From Candidatus Avipropionibacterium avicola (GTDB lineage Bacteria; Actinomycetota; Actinomycetes; Propionibacteriales; Propionibacteriaceae), in the NCBI GenBank assembly GCA_018715445.1, contig DVLP01000242.1, forward strand, positions 1 through 6,044: a stretch of DNA of 6,044 nucleotides, written 5' to 3'. Positions 1 through 5,709 of the stretch are shown here, piece after piece; position 1 is the stretch's first letter, and the number at the start of each line of letters is the position of its first letter. Under the pieces are notes generated by a model. That model was not told the origin of the DNA and made no database searches. It saw only the letters and a program-made list of their open reading frames with translations. Both the position numbers and the translations under genes were made by a program.

Positions 1-1
1 C

Positions 2-481
2 GAGCGCCGCGAGTACCACGGCGAGGACGACGCACTGGTCAATGCCAAGACCCTCAAGGTGCTGGAGCACCAGATGACCCCGATCATCTGCGTCGGCGAG
101 GGCCTCGAGGTCCGCCAGGCCGGCAATCACGTCGCCCACACCCTGGCCCAGATCGACGGTGCGTTGGCCGGTCTGACGCCGGAGCAGGCCGTCGCCTGTG
201 TCATCGCCTACGAGCCGGTCTGGGCGATCGGCACCGGTGAGGTCGCGACCCCCGAGGACGCCCAGGAGGTCTGCGCGGCGATCCGCGCCCGTCTGGTCGA
301 GCTCTACGACGAGGGTGTGGCCGACAACGTCCGCGTGCTGTACGGCGGCTCGGTCAAGTCCGGCAATGTCGCCCAGATCATGGCCCAGGCCGATGTCGAC
401 GGCGCCCTGGTCGGGGGAGCGAGCCTGGTGGTCGACGAGTTCGCCGCCATCGCCCGGTTCGCCGACCTGCCGGTGCTCTGA
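2..481 (+). CDS. tpiA: Triosephosphate isomerase, 3' part (5' end outside window)
   Basis: This enzyme interconverts dihydroxyacetone phosphate and glyceraldehyde 3-phosphate in cytoplasmic glycolysis and gluconeogenesis. The reading frame is open from base 2, and 159 codons are visible of a protein usually about 250-260 residues long, so roughly the last 60% is present. The first residues, [10 protein letters not shown], are the tail of the GHSERR catalytic-histidine motif, and the histidine itself lies just outside the window. The catalytic glutamate sits in [11 protein letters not shown] (Glu codon 212-214). The phosphate-binding YGGSVK loop is at 341-358, followed by the C-terminal [11 protein letters not shown]. 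The GTG at 59 is an internal valine, not a start. secG follows after 22 bases. In actinobacteria tpiA commonly ends a gap-pgk-tpiA run followed by secG. Identification is near certain. Confidence 0.98.
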   Translation, partial: ERREYHGEDDALVNAKTLKVLEHQMTPIICVGEGLEVRQAGNHVAHTLAQIDGALAGLTPEQAVACVIAYEPVWAIGTGEVATPEDAQEVCAAIRARLVELYDEGVADNVRVLYGGSVKSGNVAQIMAQADVDGALVGGASLVVDEFAAIARFADLPVL

Positions 482-490
482 GCGACAGGC

Positions 491-496
491 TAGGAT
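491..496 (+). promoter_or_regulatory. Possible -10 element of a leaderless secG promoter
   Basis: TAGGAT fits the actinobacterial -10 pattern TAnnnT and ends seven bases before the secG ATG. A transcript from it would begin at or next to the start codon, as in leaderless mRNAs common in actinobacteria. No convincing -35 is seen 16-18 bases upstream. The same bases could instead act as a weak ribosome-binding site (AGGA) for secG read through from tpiA, so the call is tentative. Confidence 0.3.
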
Positions 497-503
497 TCAC
501 AGC

Positions 504-749
504 ATGAGTGTCCCGATCCTGATCTTCAGCGTGCTGTTGGTGGTGACCAGCCTGATGCTGGGGCTGATGGTGCTGCTCCACAAGGGCCGCGGTGGCGGGA
601 TGTCCGACCTGTTCGGTGGTGGCATGTCCACCTCGATGGGCGGGGCTTCGATGGCGGAGCGTCGCCTGGACCGCATGACGGTCATCATCGGGGTGGTCTG
701 GACCGCCTCGATCATCGCCCTCGGCCTGCTCTACCGGGTCGGGGGCTGA
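504..749 (+). CDS. secG: Preprotein translocase subunit SecG
   Basis: SecG is the small membrane subunit of the SecYEG channel, which exports unfolded proteins across the cytoplasmic membrane; it assists SecA-driven translocation. The 81-residue product has the family layout. An N-terminal membrane helix (about residues 3-25) is followed by a short basic, glycine- and methionine-rich loop (KGRGGGMSDLFGGG, about 27-40, then GGAS). A second helix (about 59-76) ends at a short tail. Length and the GGGMSDLFGGG loop are typical of actinobacterial SecG. The ATG at 504 is chosen because it gives the exact family N-terminus; the longer frame starting upstream inside tpiA is an artefact. Upstream AGGA (492-495) is a modest ribosome-binding site. 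The 22-base spacing suggests cotranscription with tpiA, ended by the hairpin just downstream. Confidence 0.96.
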   Translation: MSVPILIFSVLLVVTSLMLGLMVLLHKGRGGGMSDLFGGGMSTSMGGASMAERRLDRMTVIIGVVWTASIIALGLLYRVGG

Positions 750-753
750 GGGC

Positions 754-782
754 GTCCCGGTTCGCCGGGACCTGATCTTTTT
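754..782 (+). terminator. Candidate Rho-independent terminator after secG
   Basis: A perfect 7-bp stem, GTCCCGG (754-760) with CCGGGAC (765-771), encloses a TTCG tetraloop and is followed by CTGATC and five T residues (778-782). It starts five bases after the secG stop, where a terminator for the tpiA-secG transcript is expected. The T-tract is short and lies six bases from the stem, so efficiency is uncertain. Confidence 0.65.
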
Positions 783-844
783 GTCCTGTGGGCTGTTGCC
801 GCCGGTGCGCGTGTGGTGGAATGTCTCCCGGATTCTGACACCGC

Positions 845-852
845 GAGGGGAG
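845..852 (+). promoter_or_regulatory. Ribosome-binding site of rbpA
   Basis: The purine-rich GAGGGGAG lies four bases upstream of the ATG at 857. It is the site that fixes the rbpA start. Confidence 0.7.
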
Positions 853-856
853 TTCA

Positions 857-1216
857 ATGTCGACAGGCGGCAATGCCATCCGAGGCAGTCGGGTGGGCGC
901 CGGGCCCAGTGGTGAGGCGGAGCGCGGTGAGGCTGCGCCCCGCATGCGCGTCAGCTACTTCTGCGGCAACGGCCACGAGACCCGACCGGCCTTCGCGATG
1001 GATGCGACGGTTCCTGCGGAGTGGGACTGCCCACGATGTGGGCAGCCGGCCGGCACCGATCGTGAGGACCCACCCCCGCCGCTGCGGACCGTGCCCTACA
1101 AGACCCACCTGGCCTATGTGAAGGAGCGCCGCTCCGATGCGGAGGCGGCCGCCCTGCTGGATGAGGCCGTCCAGGACCTCAGGGCTCGACGTGACCGCGG
1201 GGAGGTCATATACTGA
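857..1216 (+). CDS. rbpA: RNA polymerase-binding protein RbpA
   Basis: RbpA is an actinobacterial transcription factor that binds RNA polymerase together with the principal sigma factor and stabilises the open promoter complex. The 119-residue product shows the known layout. A flexible N-terminal tail carries IRGSRVGA (8-15). The core domain has four potential zinc ligands, C36 and H40 (CGNGH) and C58 and C61 (CPRC). A proline-rich linker follows (DPPPPLRTVPYKTH, about 71-84), and then a helical sigma-interacting domain with KERRS (89-93) and a leucine/alanine-rich helix ending in RARRDRGEVIY. The C-x3-H and C-x2-C spacing matches zinc-binding RbpA as in Streptomyces, whereas the mycobacterial protein has lost ligands. 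The linker carries few basic residues (R77, K82), fewer than I recall for M. tuberculosis RbpA. The ATG follows a good ribosome-binding site. The gene is separated from secG by a terminator, so it probably has its own promoter. Confidence 0.96.
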   Translation: MSTGGNAIRGSRVGAGPSGEAERGEAAPRMRVSYFCGNGHETRPAFAMDATVPAEWDCPRCGQPAGTDREDPPPPLRTVPYKTHLAYVKERRSDAEAAALLDEAVQDLRARRDRGEVIY

Positions 1217-1221
1217 ACGCC

Positions 1222-1264
1222 GAAACGGGTTAGTTGTCTGTCCGTATTTCATTCCCGTTTCATT
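1222..1264. repeat. 8-bp inverted repeat with an overlapping 11-bp-spaced direct repeat
   Basis: GAAACGGG (1222-1229) and CCCGTTTC (1254-1261) are exact reverse complements separated by 24 bases. Within the same stretch TTTCATT occurs twice, at 1247-1253 and 1258-1264, exactly 11 bases apart. The inverted repeat starts six bases after the rbpA stop. It could be a weak terminator without a T-tract, or a pair of protein-binding half-sites. The 11-base spacing puts both direct repeats on the same DNA face. Confidence 0.4.
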
Positions 1265-1282
1265 GTGCAAACGACTGCACAA
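1263..1282. promoter_or_regulatory. Candidate LacI-family operator upstream of the sugar permeases
   Basis: TTGTGCAAACGACTGCACAA is a 20-bp near-palindrome: both half-sites begin TTGTGCA, and the centre is CG. In the 10-base halves only positions 8 and 9 differ. A perfect or near-perfect palindrome with a central CG is the usual form of LacI-family operators, and such repressors often control carbohydrate importers. The site lies 89 bases upstream of the chosen permease start, seven bases before a TTGACG hexamer. No repressor gene is in the window, so the regulator is inferred. Confidence 0.5.
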
Positions 1283-1288
1283 TCTGCC

Positions 1289-1294
1289 TTGACG
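1289..1294 (+). promoter_or_regulatory. Possible -35 hexamer of the permease operon
   Basis: TTGACG differs from the TTGACA consensus at one base. About 17 bases downstream lies only TGACGC (1312-1317), a poor -10. An alternative promoter could lie further upstream in the AT-rich stretch around TTGTCT (1234-1239), with the operator then covering the transcription start. The promoter assignment is therefore weak. Confidence 0.25.
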
Positions 1295-1370
1295 GGTGGC
1301 TGTCCCCGGTGTGACGCTGACAGTCGGAGGAGCCGCCGTGGGCGGCATCGACGTCGACGAGAGGATGTGG

Positions 1371-2363
1371 ATGAGCGCCACAGCCACGGCCCAGCATGAA
1401 GAGGTGCCTTCGGCCCCTCCACCGCCGGTCAGTTCACGGTCTACCAAGACCTTCGGTCAGAAGCTTCGGCGGGACTGGGGCCTGCTGCTGTTCGCCCTGC
1501 CCGGCGTCGCAGTGGTGCTGTGCTTCCAGTACATCCCGCTGATCGGCAACGTGATCGCCTTCAAGGACTACCAGCCCTTCATCGGGATCCTGGACTCCGA
1601 CTGGGTGGCCTTCGACAACTTCTCCATCCTGTTCAACGGCGATCCGGCCTTCCTGAACGCGCTGAAGAACACGATGATCATCACGTTCCTCCAGCTGCTG
1701 TTCACCTTCCCGATCCCGATCATCCTTGCGCTGATGATGAACAGCCTGATCTCGGACCGCTTCAAGCGCGTCGTGCAGTCTGTCCTCTACCTGCCGCACT
1801 TCCTGTCCTGGGTGGTCGTTGTGGCGCTGTTCCAGCACGTTCTCGGTTACAACGGGCCGCTGGAGCACTTCATGTCGGCCATCGGTGGCCCGGCGCCCTC
1901 GATCATCGGCAACCCTGACTTCTTCAAGCCGCTGCTGGTGCTGCAGGACATCTGGAAGAACGCCGGCTGGGGCACCATCCTCTTCCTGGCGGCGCTGGCA
2001 GGCATCGACCAGAACCTGTACGAGGCCGCTGCGGTGGACGGCGCCTCGCGCTGGCGCCAGCTCTGGCACGTCACCCTGCCGGGCATCCGCCCGGTCGTCA
2101 TCCTGATCCTGATCCTGCGCATCGGCGACATCCTGACCGTGGGCTTCGAGCAGATCGTGCTGCAGCAGCCGGCCGTGGGCCTCGAGGCATCGGAAGTCCT
2201 CGACACCTACGTCTACAACAACGGCATCATCGGTGGTGAGTGGGGAATCTCAGCAGCGGTCGGCCTGGTCAAGGGCGTGATCGGCGTCATCCTCGTGCTC
2301 AGCGCGAACAAGCTCGCCCACATGTTCGGTGAAGCCGGTATCTACAAGGGGGCAGCCAAGTGA
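1371..2363 (+). CDS. Carbohydrate ABC importer permease, LplB-like
   Basis: This is one of two membrane subunits of an ABC importer for sugars or oligosaccharides, resembling LplB/YteP permeases (COG4209 type). From the ATG at 1371 it has 330 residues. A Pro/Ser-rich cytoplasmic head is followed by about six membrane segments (roughly 37-57, 101-123, 136-158, 186-212, 239-258, 294-311). The EAA loop that contacts the ATPase is clear: EAAAVDGAS from residue 218, with LPGI at 236-239. The early PGVAVVLCFQYIPL segment and the FKDYQPFIGI region are typical of the subfamily. The ATG at 1371 is preceded by GAGAGG with a six-base gap. A GTG at 1338 behind the strong GGAGGAG (1326-1332) is a serious alternative that adds 11 residues; an earlier GTG at 1296 is unlikely. 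It overlaps the next permease by four bases, implying cotranscription and translational coupling. The substrate cannot be deduced. Confidence 0.93.
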   Translation: MSATATAQHEEVPSAPPPPVSSRSTKTFGQKLRRDWGLLLFALPGVAVVLCFQYIPLIGNVIAFKDYQPFIGILDSDWVAFDNFSILFNGDPAFLNALKNTMIITFLQLLFTFPIPIILALMMNSLISDRFKRVVQSVLYLPHFLSWVVVVALFQHVLGYNGPLEHFMSAIGGPAPSIIGNPDFFKPLLVLQDIWKNAGWGTILFLAALAGIDQNLYEAAAVDGASRWRQLWHVTLPGIRPVVILILILRIGDILTVGFEQIVLQQPAVGLEASEVLDTYVYNNGIIGGEWGISAAVGLVKGVIGVILVLSANKLAHMFGEAGIYKGAAK

Positions 2364-3307
2364 GTGGCAACGAACACCTGGTCAGCGAAGAGGTCCAGGA
2401 ACTCCAGAACCCGGAGGCCAAGCGCAAGTCGCTGTACGTCGGCCACAAGGCGCCCCTGCACATCGAGGCGATCAAGGTCGTCATCCTGGTGATCTGTTGT
2501 CTGGCCGTCATCGGCCCGTTCATCATGGTGATCTCCACCTCCTTGGCCGACCCGGTGCAGATCGGGCGTGGTGGTGGCCTGGTGATGTGGCCGGAGAACC
2601 CGACCCTCGAGGCCTACCGGGCCATCTTCAGCGGCGGACAGGTCACCCGGGCCCTGTGGATCTCGGCCTTCGTCACGATCGTGGGCACCTTCGTCTCGCT
2701 GCTGGTCACCTCGATGCTGGCCTATGCGCTGTCCCGCAGCCAGATGATCTTCAACCGCCTCATCCTGATGGGCGTGCTGCTCACCATGCTGTTCTCGGCC
2801 GGCATGATCCCGCTGTACCTGACGGTCAAGGGATTCGGCCTGCTGAACTCTCTGTGGTCGCTGATCATCCCGGTCTGTGTCTCGGCGTTCAACTGCATCG
2901 TGATGCGCCAGTTCTTCCAGAACCTGCCCGATGACCTGACCGAGGCCGCTTCGATCGACGGTGCGAGCGAGATGCGGATCTTCTTCTCGATCATCCTGCC
3001 GCTGTCGAAGCCGATCATGGCCGCCATCGGCCTGTTCTACGCCGTGGCCTACTGGAACACCTTCTTCTCCGCCCTGCTCTACATCAACGACCAGGAGAAG
3101 TACCCGATCCAGCTGGTGCTGCGTCAGTACCTGATCAACAACCAGCAGGTCGGCGTCGACATCGATCTGGCCGGTGAGCTGCCACCACCGCAGCCCGCCC
3201 TGCAGATGGCCATCCTGGTCGTCTCGCTGATCCCGATCGCCTGTGTCTACCCGTTCCTGCAGAAGCACTTCACCAAGGGCATGCTGACCGGAGCGGTCAA
3301 GGGCTGA
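2360..3307 (+). CDS. Carbohydrate ABC importer permease, LplC/YtcP-like
   Basis: This is the second membrane subunit of the same sugar importer, of the LplC/YtcP type within the MalG-like permeases (COG0395). The 315-residue product has a charged cytoplasmic head and about six membrane segments (near 37-61, 98-120, 132-154, 165-185, 215-234, 281-299). The EAA loop reads TEAASIDGAS from residue 194, with LPLSKP at 213-218. The C-terminus, PFLQKHFTKGMLTGAVKG, is characteristic of this subfamily. The GTG start overlaps the upstream stop in GTGA, and AAGGGGG (2346-2352) lies seven bases ahead of it, so both ribosome binding and coupling support it. The pair would form a heterodimeric channel. In related systems a lipoprotein solute-binding gene usually sits beside the permeases and the ATPase is often a shared MsmX-type protein; neither is visible here. 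Confidence 0.94.
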   Translation: MSGNEHLVSEEVQELQNPEAKRKSLYVGHKAPLHIEAIKVVILVICCLAVIGPFIMVISTSLADPVQIGRGGGLVMWPENPTLEAYRAIFSGGQVTRALWISAFVTIVGTFVSLLVTSMLAYALSRSQMIFNRLILMGVLLTMLFSAGMIPLYLTVKGFGLLNSLWSLIIPVCVSAFNCIVMRQFFQNLPDDLTEAASIDGASEMRIFFSIILPLSKPIMAAIGLFYAVAYWNTFFSALLYINDQEKYPIQLVLRQYLINNQQVGVDIDLAGELPPPQPALQMAILVVSLIPIACVYPFLQKHFTKGMLTGAVKG

Positions 3308-3308
3308 C

Positions 3309-4055
3309 GTGCGCACCCTCGCCCATCCGGATCGTCAGGTCGAGACCCAGTCGATCGACCTGTACGACCCGGCGGCGGGGACGCCGGAAGGCCATGGCCG
3401 GTTGGCCATGCTCTTCGTCCACGGCGGGGGATGGTACGCCGGCGAGCGCAGCGCCTTCGACGAGTGGGCCGAGCGGGCCGCGGCCCAGGGCCATCCGGCC
3501 GGTTCCACCGGCTACCGGGTCGACGAGGAGTCGACCTACCGCGACAAGGTCGCCGATGTCATCGCCGGCTGGCGTTTGCTGGCCGAGCAGTTCCCCGACG
3601 CCGAGTCGGTGTGCCTGGTCGGATCGTCGGCCGGCGCCCATCTGGTCACCGCCCTGGCCCTGGCCGACCCGGACCTGGTCCCGGCCCTGCCCGTCTCGGC
3701 GGTCGTCTCGTTCAACGGTCCGGGGTCCCTGCGCCGCGAGACGCTGTACAAGGACGCCACCTGGCAGCGGGTCGACCAACTGGCGATGACTCCCGAGGAG
3801 TTCGACCTGCTCGACGGCGAGGTCACCGTCCGTCCACTCGAGTGGGCCTTCGTGAACGCCGAGGACGAGACCTCCTTCCCGCATGAGCACGTCGCGGCAC
3901 TGGCGGCACGGCTGGAGGCGGCAGGTCATCACACCGAGACCACCGTCGTCCCGGACACCAAGCACGGCTTCTGCTACAAGGTGCTCTCCCGAGGCGGTGA
4001 ACCGGCCCGCGTCAGCGCCGAGGCGGTCGACCGCTTCTGGAACCGTCTCCGCTGA
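3309..4055 (+). CDS. Alpha/beta-hydrolase esterase (Aes / BD-FAE-like)
   Basis: This is a predicted carboxylesterase of the HGGG-motif branch of alpha/beta hydrolases (COG0657-like), acting on an ester of unknown identity. The 248-residue product has the oxyanion-hole motif HGGGW (38-42). The nucleophile elbow GSSAG (105-109) has serine 107 as likely nucleophile. A late acidic cluster AEDETSFP (184-191) supplies D186 or E187 as the acid, and DTKHGF (216-221) has H219 as the catalytic histidine. All catalytic elements are therefore present in order. There is no signal peptide, so it should be cytoplasmic. The GTG start lies one base after the permease stop, with AAGGGC (3299-3304) as ribosome-binding site, and no other start is near. 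Its place in the permease unit suggests it removes acyl groups from the imported saccharide. That link is inference from position only. Confidence 0.9.
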   Translation: MRTLAHPDRQVETQSIDLYDPAAGTPEGHGRLAMLFVHGGGWYAGERSAFDEWAERAAAQGHPAGSTGYRVDEESTYRDKVADVIAGWRLLAEQFPDAESVCLVGSSAGAHLVTALALADPDLVPALPVSAVVSFNGPGSLRRETLYKDATWQRVDQLAMTPEEFDLLDGEVTVRPLEWAFVNAEDETSFPHEHVAALAARLEAAGHHTETTVVPDTKHGFCYKVLSRGGEPARVSAEAVDRFWNRLR

Positions 4056-4076
4056 GCGACCTCTCGACGCCCAGGG

Positions 4077-4112
4077 TTTTTCACCCAAAGGTGCAATCTT
4101 TTCGTCTATCGT
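4077..4112 (+). promoter_or_regulatory. Candidate phoD promoter with possible PhoP-type repeats
   Basis: TATCGT (4107-4112) fits the TAnnnT -10 pattern and lies 37 bases before the phoD ATG. No normal -35 stands 16-18 bases upstream. Instead the region holds TTTTC twice (4078-4082 and 4099-4103), 21 bases apart, with TTCACC at 4080-4085 and a small CACC/GGTG inverted repeat (4082-4085 and 4090-4093). Phosphate-starvation promoters controlled by PhoP often have direct repeats in place of a -35, and TTCACC recalls the Streptomyces PHO-box unit. The match is loose. Confidence 0.3.
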
Positions 4113-4149
4113 GGTGATCCTTGTCCACACCCGACGAAGGGACCTGACA

Positions 4150-5709
4150 ATGTCCGAGCACACCTCACGGCGATTGTTCCTCGGAGCGACCGGGGCAGGG
4201 GCAGCAGCAGTGATGCTGGGCACCGGCACCTGGGGCGCTCCCGACGTGTGGGCCGCCCCGACCTCGGACTACCCGTTCACGCTGGGCGTGGCCTCCGGTG
4301 ACCCGCTGCCCGACGGTGTCGTGCTGTGGACCCGGTTGGCGCCGGACCCGCTGGCCGAGGACGGCCACGGCGGCATGGGCAACCAGAAGGTCCCGGTGCG
4401 CTACCAGGTCGCCGAGGACGAGGCCTTCTCGACGGTGGTGCGCTCCGGAACGGTCATCGCCTCGCCGGAGTTGGCGCACTCGGTCCACCCCGAGGTCAGT
4501 GGGCTCCAACCCGACCGGGAGTACTTCTACCGTTTCTCGGCCGGCGGTGAGATCTCCCCGGTGGGGCGCACGCGGACCGCGCCGGCCCGCAATGCCGCCC
4601 TGGACGAGCTCACCTTCGTCTTCGCGTCCTGCCAGAGTTATGAGGGCGGTCTCTACACCGCGTACCAGCACATGGCTGCCGAGGACCTCGACCTGGTGGT
4701 GCACCTGGGTGACTACATCTACGAGGAGTCCTATGTCGAGGATCCGCAGTTCCACGACGGCGGCGCGCTGCCGGACCACCTGCTGACCGAGTGCACCACC
4801 CTGGAGCGCTACCGCACCCAGTACGGGCTCTACAAGTCCGACCAGCACCTGCAAGCGGCCCACCAGCAGTTCCCCTGGCTCTTCACCTTCGATGATCACG
4901 AGGTGCACAACAACTGGAAGGGCGGGATCGATCGGGACGACGAGGAACTGGCCCGCACCGCCGCCGGATTCCAGGCCATGTACGAGAACTTGCCGTTGCG
5001 CAGCACCCAGCGCCCGGACGGACCGGACATCCAGATCTACCGCAAGCTCCAGTACGGCAGCCTGGCCGACTTCACGCTGCTCGACTCGCACAGCTTCCGC
5101 AACGCCTCGAGCCAGGAGCAGCGCTTCGACCCGGACATCACGAACCTGGGCGCCGAGCAGCGGGACTGGCTGATTGACGGGTTCTCCGACTCGACCGCGC
5201 AGTGGCAGGTCATCGGCAACCAACAGCCGATGGGGGAGTTCGACCGCGATCCTGACCCGGAGGTGAAGCGGCTCACCAGCTCGTGGGACCTCTACGCGCT
5301 GGAGCGTCAGACGATCCTGCAGGCCGCGCGTGACCGTGACGTCGACAACCTGGTGGTCATCACTGGGGACCGTCACGCCAACCACGTGCTGGACCTGCTG
5401 ACCGACTACGACCACCCCGACGAGGCCGAACTGGTGGGTGCCGAGTTCGTCGGGACGTCGTTGAGCAGCAACGGCGACGGCGCCGACACCTCCCCGGTCG
5501 GCGAGGACCTGTTGAAGGGCAACCCGCACCTGAAGTTCTACAACTACCAACGCGGCTACAGCCGCGTCACGCTCACCCAGGAGAGCTTCACCAACGAGTT
5601 CATGGTCCTGCCGTACGTCTCCGAGCCGGACTCGCCGATCGAGCTGCGCGCCCGCTACGTGGTCGAGGACGGCGTCCCCGGGGCCGTCGAAGACACGATC
5701 AGCCGATGA
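4150..5709 (+). CDS. phoD: Tat-exported PhoD-family alkaline phosphatase / phosphodiesterase
   Basis: PhoD enzymes are secreted, metal-dependent phosphatases or phosphodiesterases that release phosphate from organic phosphorus. The 519-residue product begins with a twin-arginine signal (TSRRLFLG, 5-12, then a hydrophobic stretch and VWAAP near 33-37). An N-terminal beta-type domain follows (PFTLGVASGDP at 42-52, GVVLWTRL at 56-63). The metallophosphatase domain shows FASCQS (C161), HLGDYIYE (D188), FDDHEVHNN (247-255), QVIGNQQPMGEF (353-364), VITGDRHANH (403-412) and EFVGTSLSS (432-440). Two motifs differ from the form I know: LLDSHSFRN (310-318) where LDTR is usual, and GDRHAN where GDVH is common. 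The ATG at 4150 follows AAGGGA (4137-4142) at seven bases and places the Tat motif correctly; the upstream frame extension into the esterase gene is rejected. A second copy overlaps its stop. Confidence 0.95.
   Translation: MSEHTSRRLFLGATGAGAAAVMLGTGTWGAPDVWAAPTSDYPFTLGVASGDPLPDGVVLWTRLAPDPLAEDGHGGMGNQKVPVRYQVAEDEAFSTVVRSGTVIASPELAHSVHPEVSGLQPDREYFYRFSAGGEISPVGRTRTAPARNAALDELTFVFASCQSYEGGLYTAYQHMAAEDLDLVVHLGDYIYEESYVEDPQFHDGGALPDHLLTECTTLERYRTQYGLYKSDQHLQAAHQQFPWLFTFDDHEVHNNWKGGIDRDDEELARTAAGFQAMYENLPLRSTQRPDGPDIQIYRKLQYGSLADFTLLDSHSFRNASSQEQRFDPDITNLGAEQRDWLIDGFSDSTAQWQVIGNQQPMGEFDRDPDPEVKRLTSSWDLYALERQTILQAARDRDVDNLVVITGDRHANHVLDLLTDYDHPDEAELVGAEFVGTSLSSNGDGADTSPVGEDLLKGNPHLKFYNYQRGYSRVTLTQESFTNEFMVLPYVSEPDSPIELRARYVVEDGVPGAVEDTISR

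Noticed and set aside
198..503. Upstream extension of secG through tpiA
   Set aside because: The extra residues are an out-of-frame, Ser/Arg/Pro-rich reading of tpiA; SecG begins naturally at the ATG at 504.
818..843. GGAAT upstream of rbpA as a SigR-type (thiol stress) promoter, as known for Streptomyces rbpA
   Set aside because: GGAAT (818-822) is present, but no GTT or similar -10 occurs 18-19 bases downstream (the bases there are CCG and CGC).
1348..1357. Perfect 10-bp palindrome TCGACGTCGA
   Set aside because: Built from CG-rich codons at the 5' end of the permease gene; such palindromes are frequent by chance at this base composition, and nothing else supports a site.
2342..3316. 324-codon open frame on the - strand opposite the second permease
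   Set aside because: The translation is low-complexity Asp/Gln/His/Arg-rich, as expected from an antisense frame of a high-GC membrane-protein gene.
4056..4081. GGGTTTTT after the esterase gene as an intrinsic terminator
   Set aside because: No convincing GC-rich hairpin directly precedes the T-run.
3883..4149. In-frame extension of phoD upstream into the esterase gene
   Set aside because: It would bury the twin-arginine signal about 90 residues inside the protein and overlap the esterase; the ATG at 4150 has a good ribosome-binding site.
4165..5550. 461-codon open frame on the - strand opposite phoD
   Set aside because: It is a shadow of a high-GC gene: its Val/Gln/Arg/Leu-rich composition has no recognisable motif, and the + strand frame carries a complete PhoD protein.
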